The notes: generated from the sequence alone by a model not told the origin. Positions 10,396-20,192 are shown, counted from the first letter of the stretch. The stretch: 64,000 bases of DNA from Ixodes scapularis (GCF_016920785.2 NW_024609884.1:80517346-80581345), one strand, 5' to 3'. Numbers and translations: made by a program.

Positions 10396-11258
10396 GTAGT
10401 TATCAACGAAGACGGCACGTGGCAAAAAACTGTCTCCGCGTTCCTTCAGAATGGTCTTTCGTTCCCAGATTTTAAAAGCCCGTTAGCATTAGGTTGTTCC
10501 ATGGATTTGGTATCAGATATTCAACCGTTTCATGGTAAAGTTTGGACGCTTCTTTCCCTGGATATCAAGGGTTTGTATTATTCACTCCAACCAGCCATTT
10601 TGCTTCCTAGGATCCGCTCGTTTCTAGAGGAGACTTTAGTTCGGTTTCAGTCCCCGTCTGGCATAGAGATCAATGATTTTCTAAGGATGCTTGAACTGTA
10701 TCTAAAGTCGAATGTGGTAAACTATGATGAGCGGAAATACATTCAACGTCAAGGCGTATGTATTGGTTCGGCTGTCGCCCGGCCCTTTCAGAAATATACC
10801 TCCGGAGCTCAGACCTAAAATTGCGTGAGATGATCAAACATTATCACCCGAGCTCAGTACTTATTAGAAGATACGTGCATGACATTTTGGTATGTGTCCG
10901 TGAGTCAGCCCTTGCTGTTTCCATTGAGAATGCCGTGTACAGGGAGGCACCGGAGTTGCAGTTTTCTATAGAAAAGCCAGCCAACAACGTACTTCAGTAT
11001 TTAGACCTCCAGCTCAGATTGGTCCCCGGTTTATGTTGGTCGTATGGCAAAGAAAAGGCTAAACCAGTACTTCCATTTGATAGTTGCCATTCAAAGCACA
11101 TCAAGGCAGGATTGGTTCGAAACATGATTAACAACGCGGTTCAAAAGTCTTGTTGGCACTCCATTAGTTGTGTTTTCCCGGCTAAATGTTGCAAAGTATC
11201 CTCAAGAATTTATTTCCGAGCAGCTTTCGTACATTGTTGCAAAAGGCAAACAAATTAG
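10396..11258 (+). pseudogene. Penelope-like reverse transcriptase (frameshifted)
   Basis: The first frame (to 10818) gives VINEDGTWQKTVSAFLQ, then SLDIKGLYYSLQ (RT motif A with its Asp) and GVCIGSAVA (motif B). A one-base shift near 10790 moves to the second frame (10758-11258) with LIRRYVHDILV, the motif C site. The catalytic YVDD reads YVHD, so the first active-site Asp is lost. Downstream PELQFSIEKP and VLQYLDLQLRL match the thumb of the element at 41288-42544. Inactive twice over: frameshift and catalytic substitution. Confidence 0.85.
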
Positions 11259-11699
11259 GAAAATGCCCAAGCACAAAAAGATTTTTTTTTTTTTTTTTTT
11301 ATAAAATGTTTTACAATTTAAAATCAGTCGGTGATAAGTTTGGTTTACGCATGGCGTTTAGCACAGATAGCAGTTTGAAACGGTTAATTCGGTTCACTTC
11401 CGCCCAGAAAGGTTGTTAAAAAAAAAAAAAAAACAGGGAAAAGTGTGTTACATGTATTTCAGGTATAGACGCTTTGCAGCAGCTGTGCATGGACGCCGCC
11501 ATAACTGACCTTCAGTTTTTGTTTCCTCTTATTCCGTTCGCTTCACTTCACCATTGCCACAGCAGGCCAGGTTATTGTCACTTTAAGTGCTACTGTGTCC
11601 TTCTCCCCAGCATAGGCCCTTATGGAGACTCGTCAACGCCCGATTCAGTGGCTCGGCATCTCGGTAAGACAAGAGAAGGGCGGCTATGGCGGCTCAATT

Positions 11700-11963
11700 T
11701 GGCGCGTGTGTAAAGCGTCTATAGTCTACAAGATCCCTTCTGAATGTGGTTTGTGCTATATAGGTCAAAGGAAGCGTTGTATTAATGATAGACTAGGGGA
11801 GCATAAACGTTGTGTAAAAAAACAAGGATCCGTATTCCGAACAGAAGAAAACGACCACAAGCGCCTACTGAAAGGGTCAGTCGCAATAACGAAGCATGGG
11901 AATGCAGGGAACAAGCCTTCTTTGTCTTTAGATGCGGCATGGAAGCGATTTCTAAATCTCTAA
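11700..11963 (+). pseudogene. PLE GIY-YIG endonuclease fragment
   Basis: SIVYKIPSECGLCYIGQRKR followed by CINDRLGEHKR is the endonuclease core of copy 2. The segment 11430-11700 between it and the linker (11186-11419) is not PLE-like in any frame I read and may be an insertion or decayed sequence. After the nuclease the frame breaks before the 3' non-coding region. Confidence 0.75.
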
Positions 11964-12222
11964 TGGTTTTGCTAACATCCTTTTTTTTGTGTGTGTGTGT
12001 ACTTTTATAGCTGGCTTTCTCAGTGAAAGGTCCAGTGCAATCTGTAATTTTCCCAGCGTTTTTTTTTTTAGTGATGTGTTATTTTTGGTGCTGTCAGTTC
12101 TTTTGTTGGTTTGACCCCATTATTAGAGGTCCGGTGTCGTGCCTTTTGTGGAGAGAGGTGGTGTCGTATCATTTGTGGAAAGAGGTGATGTGAACAAGAA
12201 TTCCCTTTCCTTCCTTCTTTAA

Positions 12223-12645
12223 AGGGATGGTGAACCGAAATTTGGATTTAAAAAAAAACAATGCTGGAGATGTAGGCGGGACGCTACAATCCCTACAACA
12301 CTAGTAGTAAGGCGATATCTCAAATGGACGGTCCTATTTTCGAAAAAAGAAGTCGAGATTGAACCAGGCCGACGAGGCGCGTGACCGTCAAGATACCTAG
12401 TTTCCTCCTCTCTTCGCTTCGCTTCCTCAAGGCGGCGAGGCGGAGAGGACGCGAGGCCATTTCCTCTCCTTCTCGGAGAAACATGACCTCAACATTCCTG
12501 CCAAATGCGCCTTTAAAAAAAAAAAAAAAATACGGTCATCCGTTCGAGATATTGCTGTATGAGTGATGTTTTGGTGTTTGTAACATCCCGTTGCACGCTT
12601 TTGCTGCGTGTTTTGGGGGAATCCAGATTTCGGTTCAGCATCCCT
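12223..12645. mobile_element. TTAA-target MITE inside PLE copy 2
   Basis: TTAA at 12219-12222 and 12646-12649; termini AGGGATGGTGAACCGAAATT and, inverted, AGGGATGCTGAACCGAAATC, about 26 matching bases in all. The corresponding place in copy 1 (near 9125-9135) lacks it, so an empty site is available for comparison. Same AGGG...TTAA architecture as 5956-7086, 52295-52811 and 53773-54423. Confidence 0.85.
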
Positions 12646-12792
12646 TTAAAGGGTTTTTTCCTCAATAAAGGTTTAGCTGTGTTTGAGACGTTCTCCTTGC
12701 CTTCCTTGTCGTTGTCTGTCATTACCTCAGTCTCGGGTTTTTCACTAAAATGGTTAATATACACCAGCTCACCTGCGCCCTTACGTTCTGCT

Positions 12793-13057
12793 CAGATGCC
12801 AAAGTTTAAACCCTAACCGTTATATTATTAAAAAAAAATGCGATTTGCTGATCGTTTCTATGTGAAAATGGCAGCCGACGGAGCTCTCGAATACGTGGAG
12901 CTCTATGGGCGTCATTTACCGAACGCGGCCAAAATATGGTCCTATTTTTCCATTGAAAATTTTAAAAAATCACTTCTTTTGAATAAGATAACGGTTAGTG
13001 CTGACACTTTGGCGTCTGGTTCGGACCGCTACTGCTACATTTGAGCGGAAAATGAGC
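12793..13057. mobile_element. MITE, right part
   Basis: Completes the element begun at 8960. The right arm, reversed, reads GCTCATTTTCCGCTCAAATG and continues to match the left arm through CAGACGCCAAAG; inner inverted similarity extends to CTAACCGTTAT (12812-12824 and 12989-13000). Total arm length about 80 bases. The small ORF at 12838-13044 has no recognisable domain. Confidence 0.7.
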
Positions 13058-13433
13058 ATTCGGACACGCAACACTTATTTTAGCAGTAAAAAAAAAAAAA
13101 AAAAATAGACACGTATTTTGTTCTGTTCTAAAAACACACAAGACCGGGAGAAGACAAGGTAGTATTGTATTGAACGGAATTAAAACAAGTAAAAATTAAC
13201 ATAAAACAGAATGATGAAGTAGGCTGCATCACATGCATTCTTTGTGGAAAAGACGCCGATGAGACGATGTGTAGGAAGCTCTTGCAAGGCTAAGAGGTAT
13301 CGTATTCAGAGAATAACATCTGTCATTTCCGCCCTTCTGTGTAACCAAGGGGATCCGCGAGCTCATCAGTGCCCAATGTAAATAGTCCGGTTCACTGAAT
13401 TTCCGACGCTGAACTGCGTCTAGACATACGTTT
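13058..13433. other. 3' flank of the exchanger gene
   Basis: An A tract at 13088-13105 and unique-looking sequence. This is downstream of the minus-strand gene; no clear AATAAA was seen in the expected orientation. The A tract has the wrong polarity to be a retrocopy tail. Confidence 0.4.
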
Positions 13434-15353
13434 TCATCGATGGAGGGGGCTAAACAAACGCCTGACGGCGGAGAGGTACCTAAACTCGACCACGAAGCTA
13501 GTCAAGAGCAAGGAGAGGTACAGAACAATAAGCATTACGCCTACAGCGCGTGAAGAGCGGAACCATGTGGCAAGCATGGAGAAGAAGAGTAGAATCAGGC
13601 TGGCCACGAGAGCTACATAGATGATTGTTAGGAGGTCGCTATATTGCAACTCGATGACGGCCAGGCCCTGCGAGGCGAAGTTCATGCTGAAGGCGACTCC
13701 GGTGCCGAGCAGCAATGCGAACACAGGGCCGGCGAAGCAGGCTGACATGGCCATCTGGGGAAAGCCTTGCTTGGCCAATGACAAGTTGGTAACCAGATCC
13801 CCAATGTTGTTGCCCCAGGCCAAAACTGTCATCCCCAGAAGCACGTCGCTGATGGCGCTGAGCACTCCGAAAGCCTTGAGTAGCGCCACAATTTCCGTGG
13901 CTATACCATAGATCCAGACGACTGACACGACGAAGCCCGCGTAAGCGAAGGCACCATGGTAGCTCGGTGGCTCGCGTGCCGTTGACGTAAGCCTCACGGC
14001 TGTGGCCAGTGCCAGTCCCATTACGAGCACAAGTGCCCAAAGGGGCACTAGGCCTCCAAGGTTAACAAAGGGTGCCCCGAACACGCCCAGGGCCAGGATC
14101 GGGCTAGTGACGCACTGCAGAGCGTTCAAAGGACGGCACCAGTTGGTACGCCGGTTGTGGGGATCGACCACGGGCACCGTTAACACAAGGGCCAAGTGGA
14201 TGGGCAGGGTGAGCACATCGTACAACTTGCACCATGGCTGCTTGGTGTTCCACTCGTGTGGCTCCGCGGGGCATAGCTGCAGCAGCAGCTCTGTCCACTC
14301 GCCGTACTCAGCTCTCTGCTCTGTCGAATGACCGAGAAGTGGCGTCGCTTCACCGCTGAACACGGTTGCGTTGCCAGCGGGGCGGCAGGGGGACTCAGGC
14401 GGCGATTGCAGGGAGTCCCTCTTGAAATGTTCGTCCGACTCTTCGACAGACGTGGTGAAAAAGCTTATGGCGTTCTCGTGGTGGTGATGCAAGCTTGCGA
14501 CAGAAAACGAGCGTCGCAGACTGAACCTTCGCGCAATCGTGATTGGAATTGCGACGGTGTCCTGCGCCTGCAAAGCGTTACCGCCGCCGCTCTGTTCTGT
14601 GTCTTCAGGGGCTTTGCAGGCAACTCTGCTTGGGCTACCACTGGACGTGCTGGTGCTGATTGACCGTTCGTGCAAGACAGAGGCAACCCTCGACCTGTTC
14701 CGGACACACGCAGTGAACAAAGACTGTCCGAAAACGGCCACAGTAATGTAGAAAATGTAGAGCACAATGAAGCTGACCGCTTGGCCGACGCTGATGGATT
14801 TGTGCAGATATAGCACAAATACCCAGTAGGACACGATCAGGTAGAAAAAAACGTCTCGCAAGAGGGAAAACGGGAGCACATCAAAGTCTTTGCTAATGAA
14901 AATGAGTCCCACGACGACGGTAGCCACGTATGTTCCACCGCCGAAGAGTTCGCCGATGGCTAGTGCCGTTCGGTTGCTTCTAATGCTGGCGATCGTGGCT
15001 ATGGCGTCTGGGGCGCCATTGCCGAAGGCCAGTAGCGTGACGCCGGTGACGCCTTGTGAGAGCTGCAGTGACTTGGAGATGACCACCAGCGCTGGACATA
15101 AATACGAGCTGGCGGTCGATCCGAGGGTCACGAAGAGCGTGACCAGCCACAGGAATAGCAGTGCCAAAGGCCAATATCCCCACGTCGACCAGCAGTACAG
15201 GAAGTCGATGTAGGGCAGCAGCGCACGGCCCGCGTCGCAGTCGCTCAGGGCATGCAGTAGCAGGCAGCGGGCTTCACTGCTGTTCCCAAGCTCGTTCACG
15301 AGGCTGCAATCCAGTAGGGTCCCGTTCGGTGCTGCCATGGCCGAGCTGTTCAT
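13434..15353 (-). CDS. NCLX/SLC8B1-like sodium/calcium (cation) exchanger
   Basis: Intronless 639-codon ORF from the ATG at 15351-15353 to TGA at 13434-13436. Two alpha repeats identify the Ca2+/cation antiporter superfamily, NCLX group: GVTLLAFGNGAPD (signature 111-116) and GMTVLAWGNNIGD (514-519) followed by LAKQGFPQMAMSACFAG. Five or so hydrophobic segments flank each repeat; between them is a long polar loop (about 215-370) with a basic, serine-rich RRFSLRRSFS at 275-284. The N-terminus has three sequons (N2, N10, N24) and no obvious mitochondrial presequence, so the compartment is uncertain. Human NCLX has Ser (468) where Asn516 lies here. Family members exchange Na+ or Li+ for Ca2+, classically across the inner mitochondrial membrane. 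The frame stays open upstream to a GTG at 15476, but no ATG occurs there; a spliced upstream exon is possible. Apparently intact. Confidence 0.9.
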   Translation of the reverse strand: MNSSAMAAPNGTLLDCSLVNELGNSSEARCLLLHALSDCDAGRALLPYIDFLYCWSTWGYWPLALLFLWLVTLFVTLGSTASSYLCPALVVISKSLQLSQGVTGVTLLAFGNGAPDAIATIASIRSNRTALAIGELFGGGTYVATVVVGLIFISKDFDVLPFSLLRDVFFYLIVSYWVFVLYLHKSISVGQAVSFIVLYIFYITVAVFGQSLFTACVRNRSRVASVLHERSISTSTSSGSPSRVACKAPEDTEQSGGGNALQAQDTVAIPITIARRFSLRRSFSVASLHHHHENAISFFTTSVEESDEHFKRDSLQSPPESPCRPAGNATVFSGEATPLLGHSTEQRAEYGEWTELLLQLCPAEPHEWNTKQPWCKLYDVLTLPIHLALVLTVPVVDPHNRRTNWCRPLNALQCVTSPILALGVFGAPFVNLGGLVPLWALVLVMGLALATAVRLTSTAREPPSYHGAFAYAGFVVSVVWIYGIATEIVALLKAFGVLSAISDVLLGMTVLAWGNNIGDLVTNLSLAKQGFPQMAMSACFAGPVFALLLGTGVAFSMNFASQGLAVIELQYSDLLTIIYVALVASLILLFFSMLATWFRSSRAVGVMLIVLYLSLLLTSFVVEFRYLSAVRRLFSPLHR

Positions 15354-15796
15354 CCGAACGTCCTGGGTAACATGCGTTCCGGGTCGTGCTTGAAGCGACA
15401 GGGGGCGTATTCTGTCCTGCTGATTTTGCTGATTCTCTTGATACGTCTTTTCAGAGTCCCAACTGGTATACGTCACGAAGCAAAGGTGTCTTCTTGCTGC
15501 ATTTGCTTTTTGTACCGACGCATCATCTTGCCAAAATCTTCAAACTCGAACAAATGGTACGTTTAGGAAGCACAATCGCGCGCGTGTTATCTAAGGTCTT
15601 TTGATACCGTGCACTGTCGCTTATAAATAGTAGCGACGAAGCTTGAACACGCATGACAAGACATTTTGGAGGAAGGCATGGCCAATGAAAGAAAGCTGTC
15701 GATGAAAGCTTTGTGCAGATATAGCACAAGCTATATCTGCACAAGTCTACAAATTGATGTAGTAAGTTGGAAATCCACTCGAATGTGTATTTAAAC
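15354..15796 (-). promoter_or_regulatory. 5' flank of exchanger gene with hairpin
   Basis: Presumed 5' UTR/promoter, open in frame for at least 120 bases. A hairpin at 15711-15744 (14-nt arms, 6-nt loop) includes a 20-base segment, 15710-15729, identical to 14799-14818 inside the coding sequence. No TATA box or initiator could be assigned with confidence. Confidence 0.4.
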
Positions 15797-15960
15797 CAGA
15801 CTTTGGGGGTAATTCGTTACAAGTAACGGATTACTTGTAATCCATTACTTTTTTAAGTAATTTTGTAATTGCCACGTTACTTTTTTTCGGAAGTAATTTT
15901 TAATGAAATTTTGGTACAAAATATTGGTAACCGATCGCTTCAATTACTCGTTACTTTTTA
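15797..15960. mobile_element. hAT-type terminus
   Basis: Starts CAGACTTTGGGGGTAATTCG and carries repeated GTTAC/GTAAC/TAATCCATTAC motifs. It may pair with the similar opposite end at 23040-23205, but the immediate flanks do not show a matching 8-bp duplication, so the pairing is unproven. Confidence 0.6.
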
Positions 15961-16129
15961 AAAATATGTGCACAATACAGTAACTGGAGCAATACGAGCA
16001 GAGCATTGAGCAGCATAGAGAGAGCAAGTTCAACAAAATAGAAAACATCAGGAAGGGGAGAATAGCCGAAAAGAAAACACGATTGCTTGTATGAGCGGTC
16101 ACTAGAACTTCTAGAAAAACGGGCAAGGT

Positions 16130-16290
16130 ATGATGTACAGTGGCCCTTGTCGACCGCCTGGCCGGCCAGCGCCGTGCCGCGGAGCGTGCGGCGATACGGG
16201 AGAGATTAGGCGCGTGCGCAAAAGCTCTTTCCGGTGCGGGCGTCGCCTGCTAGGATATTCCGTTGCCTGCACACAACCTCCTGCACCTTA
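16130..16290 (-). repeat. Inverted repeat arm (partner 21630-21800)
   Basis: GTACAGTGGCC, GTGCGGCGATACG, AGCTCTTTCCGGTGCG and ATTCCGTTG occur in the same order in the reverse complement of 21630-21800. The two arms bracket the CsRn1-like element and lie inside the two hAT-type termini, consistent with a single older transposon split by nested insertions. Confidence 0.65.
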
Positions 16291-16454
16291 TCTGCTGGCA
16301 GAGCTAACCGCTTTTAAGCAAAGACCTTGTAGATGTTGTGTTCTAATTTTAACAGATAAGGACAAGACACGTCCGACTCGTCGGAGTGTCTAGTCCTTAT
16401 CTGTTAAAATCCTTACCAGTTTAACACCAACAAGTGTGAAGCTTCCAATTTAAG

Positions 16455-16690
16455 GTTATAATTCTAATGCAATTAAATGCAAAGGTGCAAGCGAGCTGGA
16501 CAAGAATGACGAAAATAAATCACGGAGAAGGGGAACAAGAGGGACAAAGGATAAACACAAATCTCCAAACACAGCTAGGTGACTGGTGAGCGACCGAAAA
16601 AATCCGCCTAGTCCGGGTATCGAACCCGGGACCTCTCCATTAGGCTGGTGGCAGCTGATAAAACCCGTTTGCTCTACTGACGTCTAACCC
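16455..16690 (-). mobile_element. tRNA-headed SINE, copy 1 (minus)
   Basis: Read on the minus strand: a degenerate A box (GTCAGTAGAGC), an anticodon-arm remnant, and a perfect B box with intact T stem (CCGGGTTCGATACCCGG), then an acceptor-like ACTAGGCGGA and a body that ends GTCCAGCTCGCTTGCACC. It is head-to-head with copy 2. The tail resembles the 3' end of the Penelope-like elements in this window. Confidence 0.7.
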
Positions 16691-16910
16691 TTGGTTAGCG
16701 CAGTCGGTAGAGCGCTCCACCTGTAATGGAGAGGTCCCGGGTTCTATACCCAGACTAGGCGGATTTTTTCGGTCGCTCACCAGTCACCTAGCTGTGTTTG
16801 GAGATTTGTGTTTGTTCTTTGTCTCTCTTGTTCCCCTTCTCCAAGGATTATTGGCGTCATTCTTGTCCAGCTCGCTTGCACCTTTGCATTTAATTGCATT
16901 ACAATTAACT
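16689..16910 (+). mobile_element. tRNA-headed SINE, copy 2 (plus)
   Basis: tRNA-like head at 16689-16763: A box TTAGCGCAGTCGGTAGAGCG, anticodon stem CTCCA/TGGAG with loop CCTGTAA (anticodon TGT, but U33 is C), B box GGTTCTATACCC (damaged). The body matches copy 1 for about 150 bases, from ACTAGGCGGATTTTTTCGGT to CTTGCACCTTTGCATTTAAT. Tick genomes carry tRNA-derived SINEs such as Ruka; identity with that family cannot be judged here. Confidence 0.75.
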
Positions 16911-17140
16911 CTTTTCTTCTTCCTCTGCAGGGGCCGCATTAGTCGCAGGCTGTTGCGGCGGCGACAATCTCGATTGTTCGCTTTCTCACCGTCAAAGCTG
17001 TTAGTACAGGCGGTGCACGAAAAAGGCGGTTCACGTGACAGCTACGGAGGCCCCCTCCAGTTTCCTGGCTTTAGGCTGGTGTAAAGTCACTGATCCAGTG
17101 ACTTTAGGCGGGTGTAGCCAGGAGACGATAAACGAAGGCT

Positions 17141-20100
17141 TTAAATCGCCGGAACGGTAAATGTCACAGTCCGGCTTTTGTGTTGTCGTGGTTGGACTGT
17201 TCCGGTGTTCGGTGTGGAGGAGATGATGGTTGTAGCTGGGGCTGTGGCGTCCAGGAAGGCGGGTTTGATACTGTCGATAGTGATGACTTCCCGTTTGCCT
17301 TTTACTTCTAAAGTCATCGTTTTCAATGTTCGTTCCAGAACCTTAAAGGGGCCATCGTATGCCGGTGTCAACGGCTTTTTGACTACATCGCGGCGTACGA
17401 AAGCATGTGTGCAGGTCTTAAGTTCTTGGGACATGAAAACCTTGCGGGTGGCAGGATTTTTTGGAGGTGTCGGTTGCAGCTGCTTGAAAACTTCTCGCAA
17501 TCGGTTCACGTAGTCGCACGGTGCTGGAATGGTTTGTTCGTTGAGGGGAGCGAAAAATTCTCCGGTAGCCTTGATGTTGTACCGAGCACTAGTTCCGCTG
17601 ATGTGCTCTCCAAAGCTGGCTTAAAAGCGCATCGGATACCAAGCAGCACTAGAGGCAAATGCTGGAGCCAGTGATTTCGGTCTTCATGTGTTATTAGGGA
17701 GGCCTTCAGTTGTCGGTGGGGGCGTTCCACCATCCCGTTGGCTGAAGGGCGGTAGGACGCTGTCCGAATGTGTCGTGCGCCCAGGAGCTCAGCCAGTGCC
17801 GTGAACAGCGCACACTCAAACTGTCGTCCTCGATCAGTGGTTATGGTTGATGGGCAACCGTGTCGGGACATCCAATGCGTAACAAAGGTATCTGCGACCG
17901 TCTCGGCTGTAATGTTTGGGATTGGTATGGCCTCTGGTCACCTTGTGTACCTATCCACGCAGGTGAGGAGATCAGTGAATCCTTGGCAAGGTGGCAGGGG
18001 CCCTACCAGATCCAGATGGATGTGGTCAAAACGTGCCTTGTTGTTGTAACTCGTGTTTGTTGTAACTCGTGATCTTAGCACGCTGGCACTGGAGGCAGAT
18101 CCTAGTCCAGTGGCGCACGTCAGCATTCACTCTGGGCCATACATAGCGTGTGGTGACTAGCCGCTGTGTGTTGCGGATCCCTGGATGGTGGAGGTCGTGC
18201 GCAACGCGTGGAAGACTGCTCGCCGGAATGAAAGTGGTACGAAGGGCCGTGGGCTTCCTGTGGACACATCGCAGGTGATGGTGGTTGAGCCCAGAGGTGA
18301 GGGAATGTTTTTAAGTTGTGGTGACGACTTTTTCTGGCGCTCCGCCAACAGCTCAGGGTCGTCGCGCTATGCCTCTGCCATTGCGTGAAAATCCAGTGTT
18401 GCGGGTTGGGGTGAAAGCGCCGCTACTCACGATAGGGCGTCAGAAGCAGAATTGTCTGCTCCTTGGATATGCCGAATGTCCACTGTAAGTTCCAAGACGA
18501 ATCCCAACTGTCGGATTTCCCGGGCAGAATAGTTCATATGATTGCCTCTGAATGCGAATGTGAGAGGCTTATGGTCAATTAGTATATGGAATGTGCTGCG
18601 CCTTCCAACATGTGCCGGAAATGTTTCACGCTTAAAAAGATGGCCAACGATTCTCGCCCGAAGGTGCTGTACCTTGTCTCTGCTGGCTTCATCTTCTGGG
18701 AGAAAACGGCTAGAGTGTACCAGTCTTCCTCAATATACTGTTGTAGGACTGCTCCGACAGCTACGCTCGAGGCGTCTGTCATCAGACGAAGGGGGGCATC
18801 GACTTGTGGGTGAACTAGGACGGTGGCGTCAACCAGGGCTTTCTTCGCAAGGGAGAAAGACTCCACTGCGTCCGGCCATTCAACCATGGAGTTCGGGCCT
18901 TTCTTCATGCGAAGCAAATCGGTGAGGGGTTGCAGTACACGGGCACACTCAGATATGAAGCGTCGGTGGAAATTCACGCAGTTTACGCAATGAGGTTGGC
19001 TGCGGGAAATCTCGTACAGCTTGTACTTTGTGATCTAATGGTGTGATGCCTTCTGGCGTGACATGATGCCCCAGAAAGTCGATGGCCGGGACGCCGAACA
19101 CGCATTTGCCAGCGTTGACAACGAGGCCAAAGGACTGGAGGCGCTAAAAGAGTAGCCAAAGGTGTTGTTCATGTTCTTCGGTGCTTGAGCTGGCGACGAG
19201 CAGGTCGTCGAGTTATGCGAACACGAAGTCCAGGCCTGGAGTCACTTCGTTAATGAAACTTCGGAACGTTTGGGCGGCATTGCGCAGCCCAAACGGCATG
19301 CGAACAAATTCGAATAGTCCAAATGGTGGGGTAATGGCAGTCTTGGCGATGTGAGATGGTTCGACGGGTACCTGGTGATACGCTTTGAGCCTTTGACCAA
19401 GTCGATTCTGGAGAAAATGTTTTTGCCTGCCAGGTTGGCTGTGAAGTCTTGAATATGTGAAAGCTTGATACCGGTCCGGAACGGTATGGGCGTTCAGTGC
19501 GCGGTAATCGCCGCATGTTCGCCAGTCCCCAGCGATTGCTTTGGGAACCAAGTGTAGGGGAGAGGACCAACTGCTCGCCGATGGCCGGAGTATGCCAAGT
19601 TGTAAGATGTGTTCAAACTCGCGTCGGGCCTCTGAGAGACGCTCACCTGTGAGGCGACGTGGCCGCGCGAAAGTTGGAGGCCCAGTAGTCACGATATGAT
19701 GTGTGACGGAGTGTCGTACTGATTGGGTCAGGTTGTTGGTCTTTGTCAGTTCTGGCAACGTGCAATTCTTCAAACGCTGAACTTGGGGGAGCAGGGCGTA
19801 TCTCCGAGACGACGTGCGAGGAGGCGATGCCGTTGATGGAAAGGTGAGTCGTCGCATCCACCAGGCGACGGGAGTGTACGTTTACGGCTAGATTGAAGTA
19901 GCTGAGGAAATTGCGCCGAGCATAGCCATGCGAATGTATGTCACAATGTAAATCCAACGAAACGCCCGCCTTAGTCCCAAGTCAATTGTCAACGATCGCT
20001 GCCCGTATGTGGGGATGGAGGTACTGTTGACAGATCGAAGTGGAGCTGTCTGTGAAAGACAACGCTTCTCAGTGGGTGATACGGGTATAACGCTGGCCTC

Positions 20101-20157
20101 CGCTTCGGTGTCGATTAGAAACCGATGGCCAGCGATTTTATCTACCACGTAAAACAA
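17141..20157 (-). pseudogene. CsRn1-like Gypsy pol (PR-RT-RNaseH-IN), decayed
   Basis: In element order: protease at 20157-19888 (FYVVDKIAGHRFLIDTEAEA; the usual DTGAE reads DTEAE, a damaged active-site loop); reverse transcriptase at 19857-19213 (GILRPSASSWSSPLHLVPK, DWRTCGDYRALNAHT, RMPFGLRNAAQTF); RNase H at 18977-18579 (LMTDASSVAVGAVLQQ, FGRESLAI); integrase at 18126-17506 (DHIHLDLVGPLP, TTDRGRQFE, YRPSANGMVERPHR) and a C-terminal part at 17509-17141. Frameshifts and stops separate every block. The AEASVIP-type protease and Trp-tRNA-like primer site point to the CsRn1 lineage (inference). Confidence 0.85.
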
Positions 20158-20192
20158 GCGTCTGGGTTGTCAACCGGGAGCACCCGGCGCTC

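Larger units (their letters stand above)
10377..12792 (+). mobile_element. Penelope-like element copy 2
   Basis: Plus-strand copy containing reverse transcriptase (10396-11258), linker (11186-11419), GIY-YIG (11700-11830) and a 3' non-coding tail ending with CACCAGCTCACCTGCGCCC just before the target duplication at 12793. Its tail is interrupted by a TTAA-target MITE (12223-12645). With copy 1 it forms an inverted, head-to-head block whose two outer edges are both PLE 3' ends; the block is bounded by the 11-bp duplication CAGATGCCAAA. Confidence 0.85.
16328..17040 (-). mobile_element. LTR of CsRn1-like Gypsy (3' LTR, interrupted)
   Basis: Starts TGTAGATGTTGTGTTC like the sister LTR at 21030 (TGTAGGGGTTGTGTTC) and ends GGCGGTTCACGTGACA like 21232. 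About 530 bases (16378-16910) are inserted: a fold-back of the LTR's own sequence (16346-16410) and two head-to-head SINEs. The sister LTR is only 203 bases and lacks all of this. Confidence 0.75.

Noticed and set aside
13621..15213. Several 60-110-residue plus-strand ORFs opposite the exchanger gene
   Set aside because: Shadows of the real minus-strand coding sequence.
15354..15476. N-terminal extension of the exchanger to position 15476
   Set aside because: The extended start codon is GTG and the added residues are polar, Gln-rich and not conserved-looking; the first ATG is at 15351-15353.
16689..16763. Functional tRNA-Thr(TGT) gene
   Set aside because: U33 is C, the T stem is broken and the acceptor does not pair; it is the head of a SINE.
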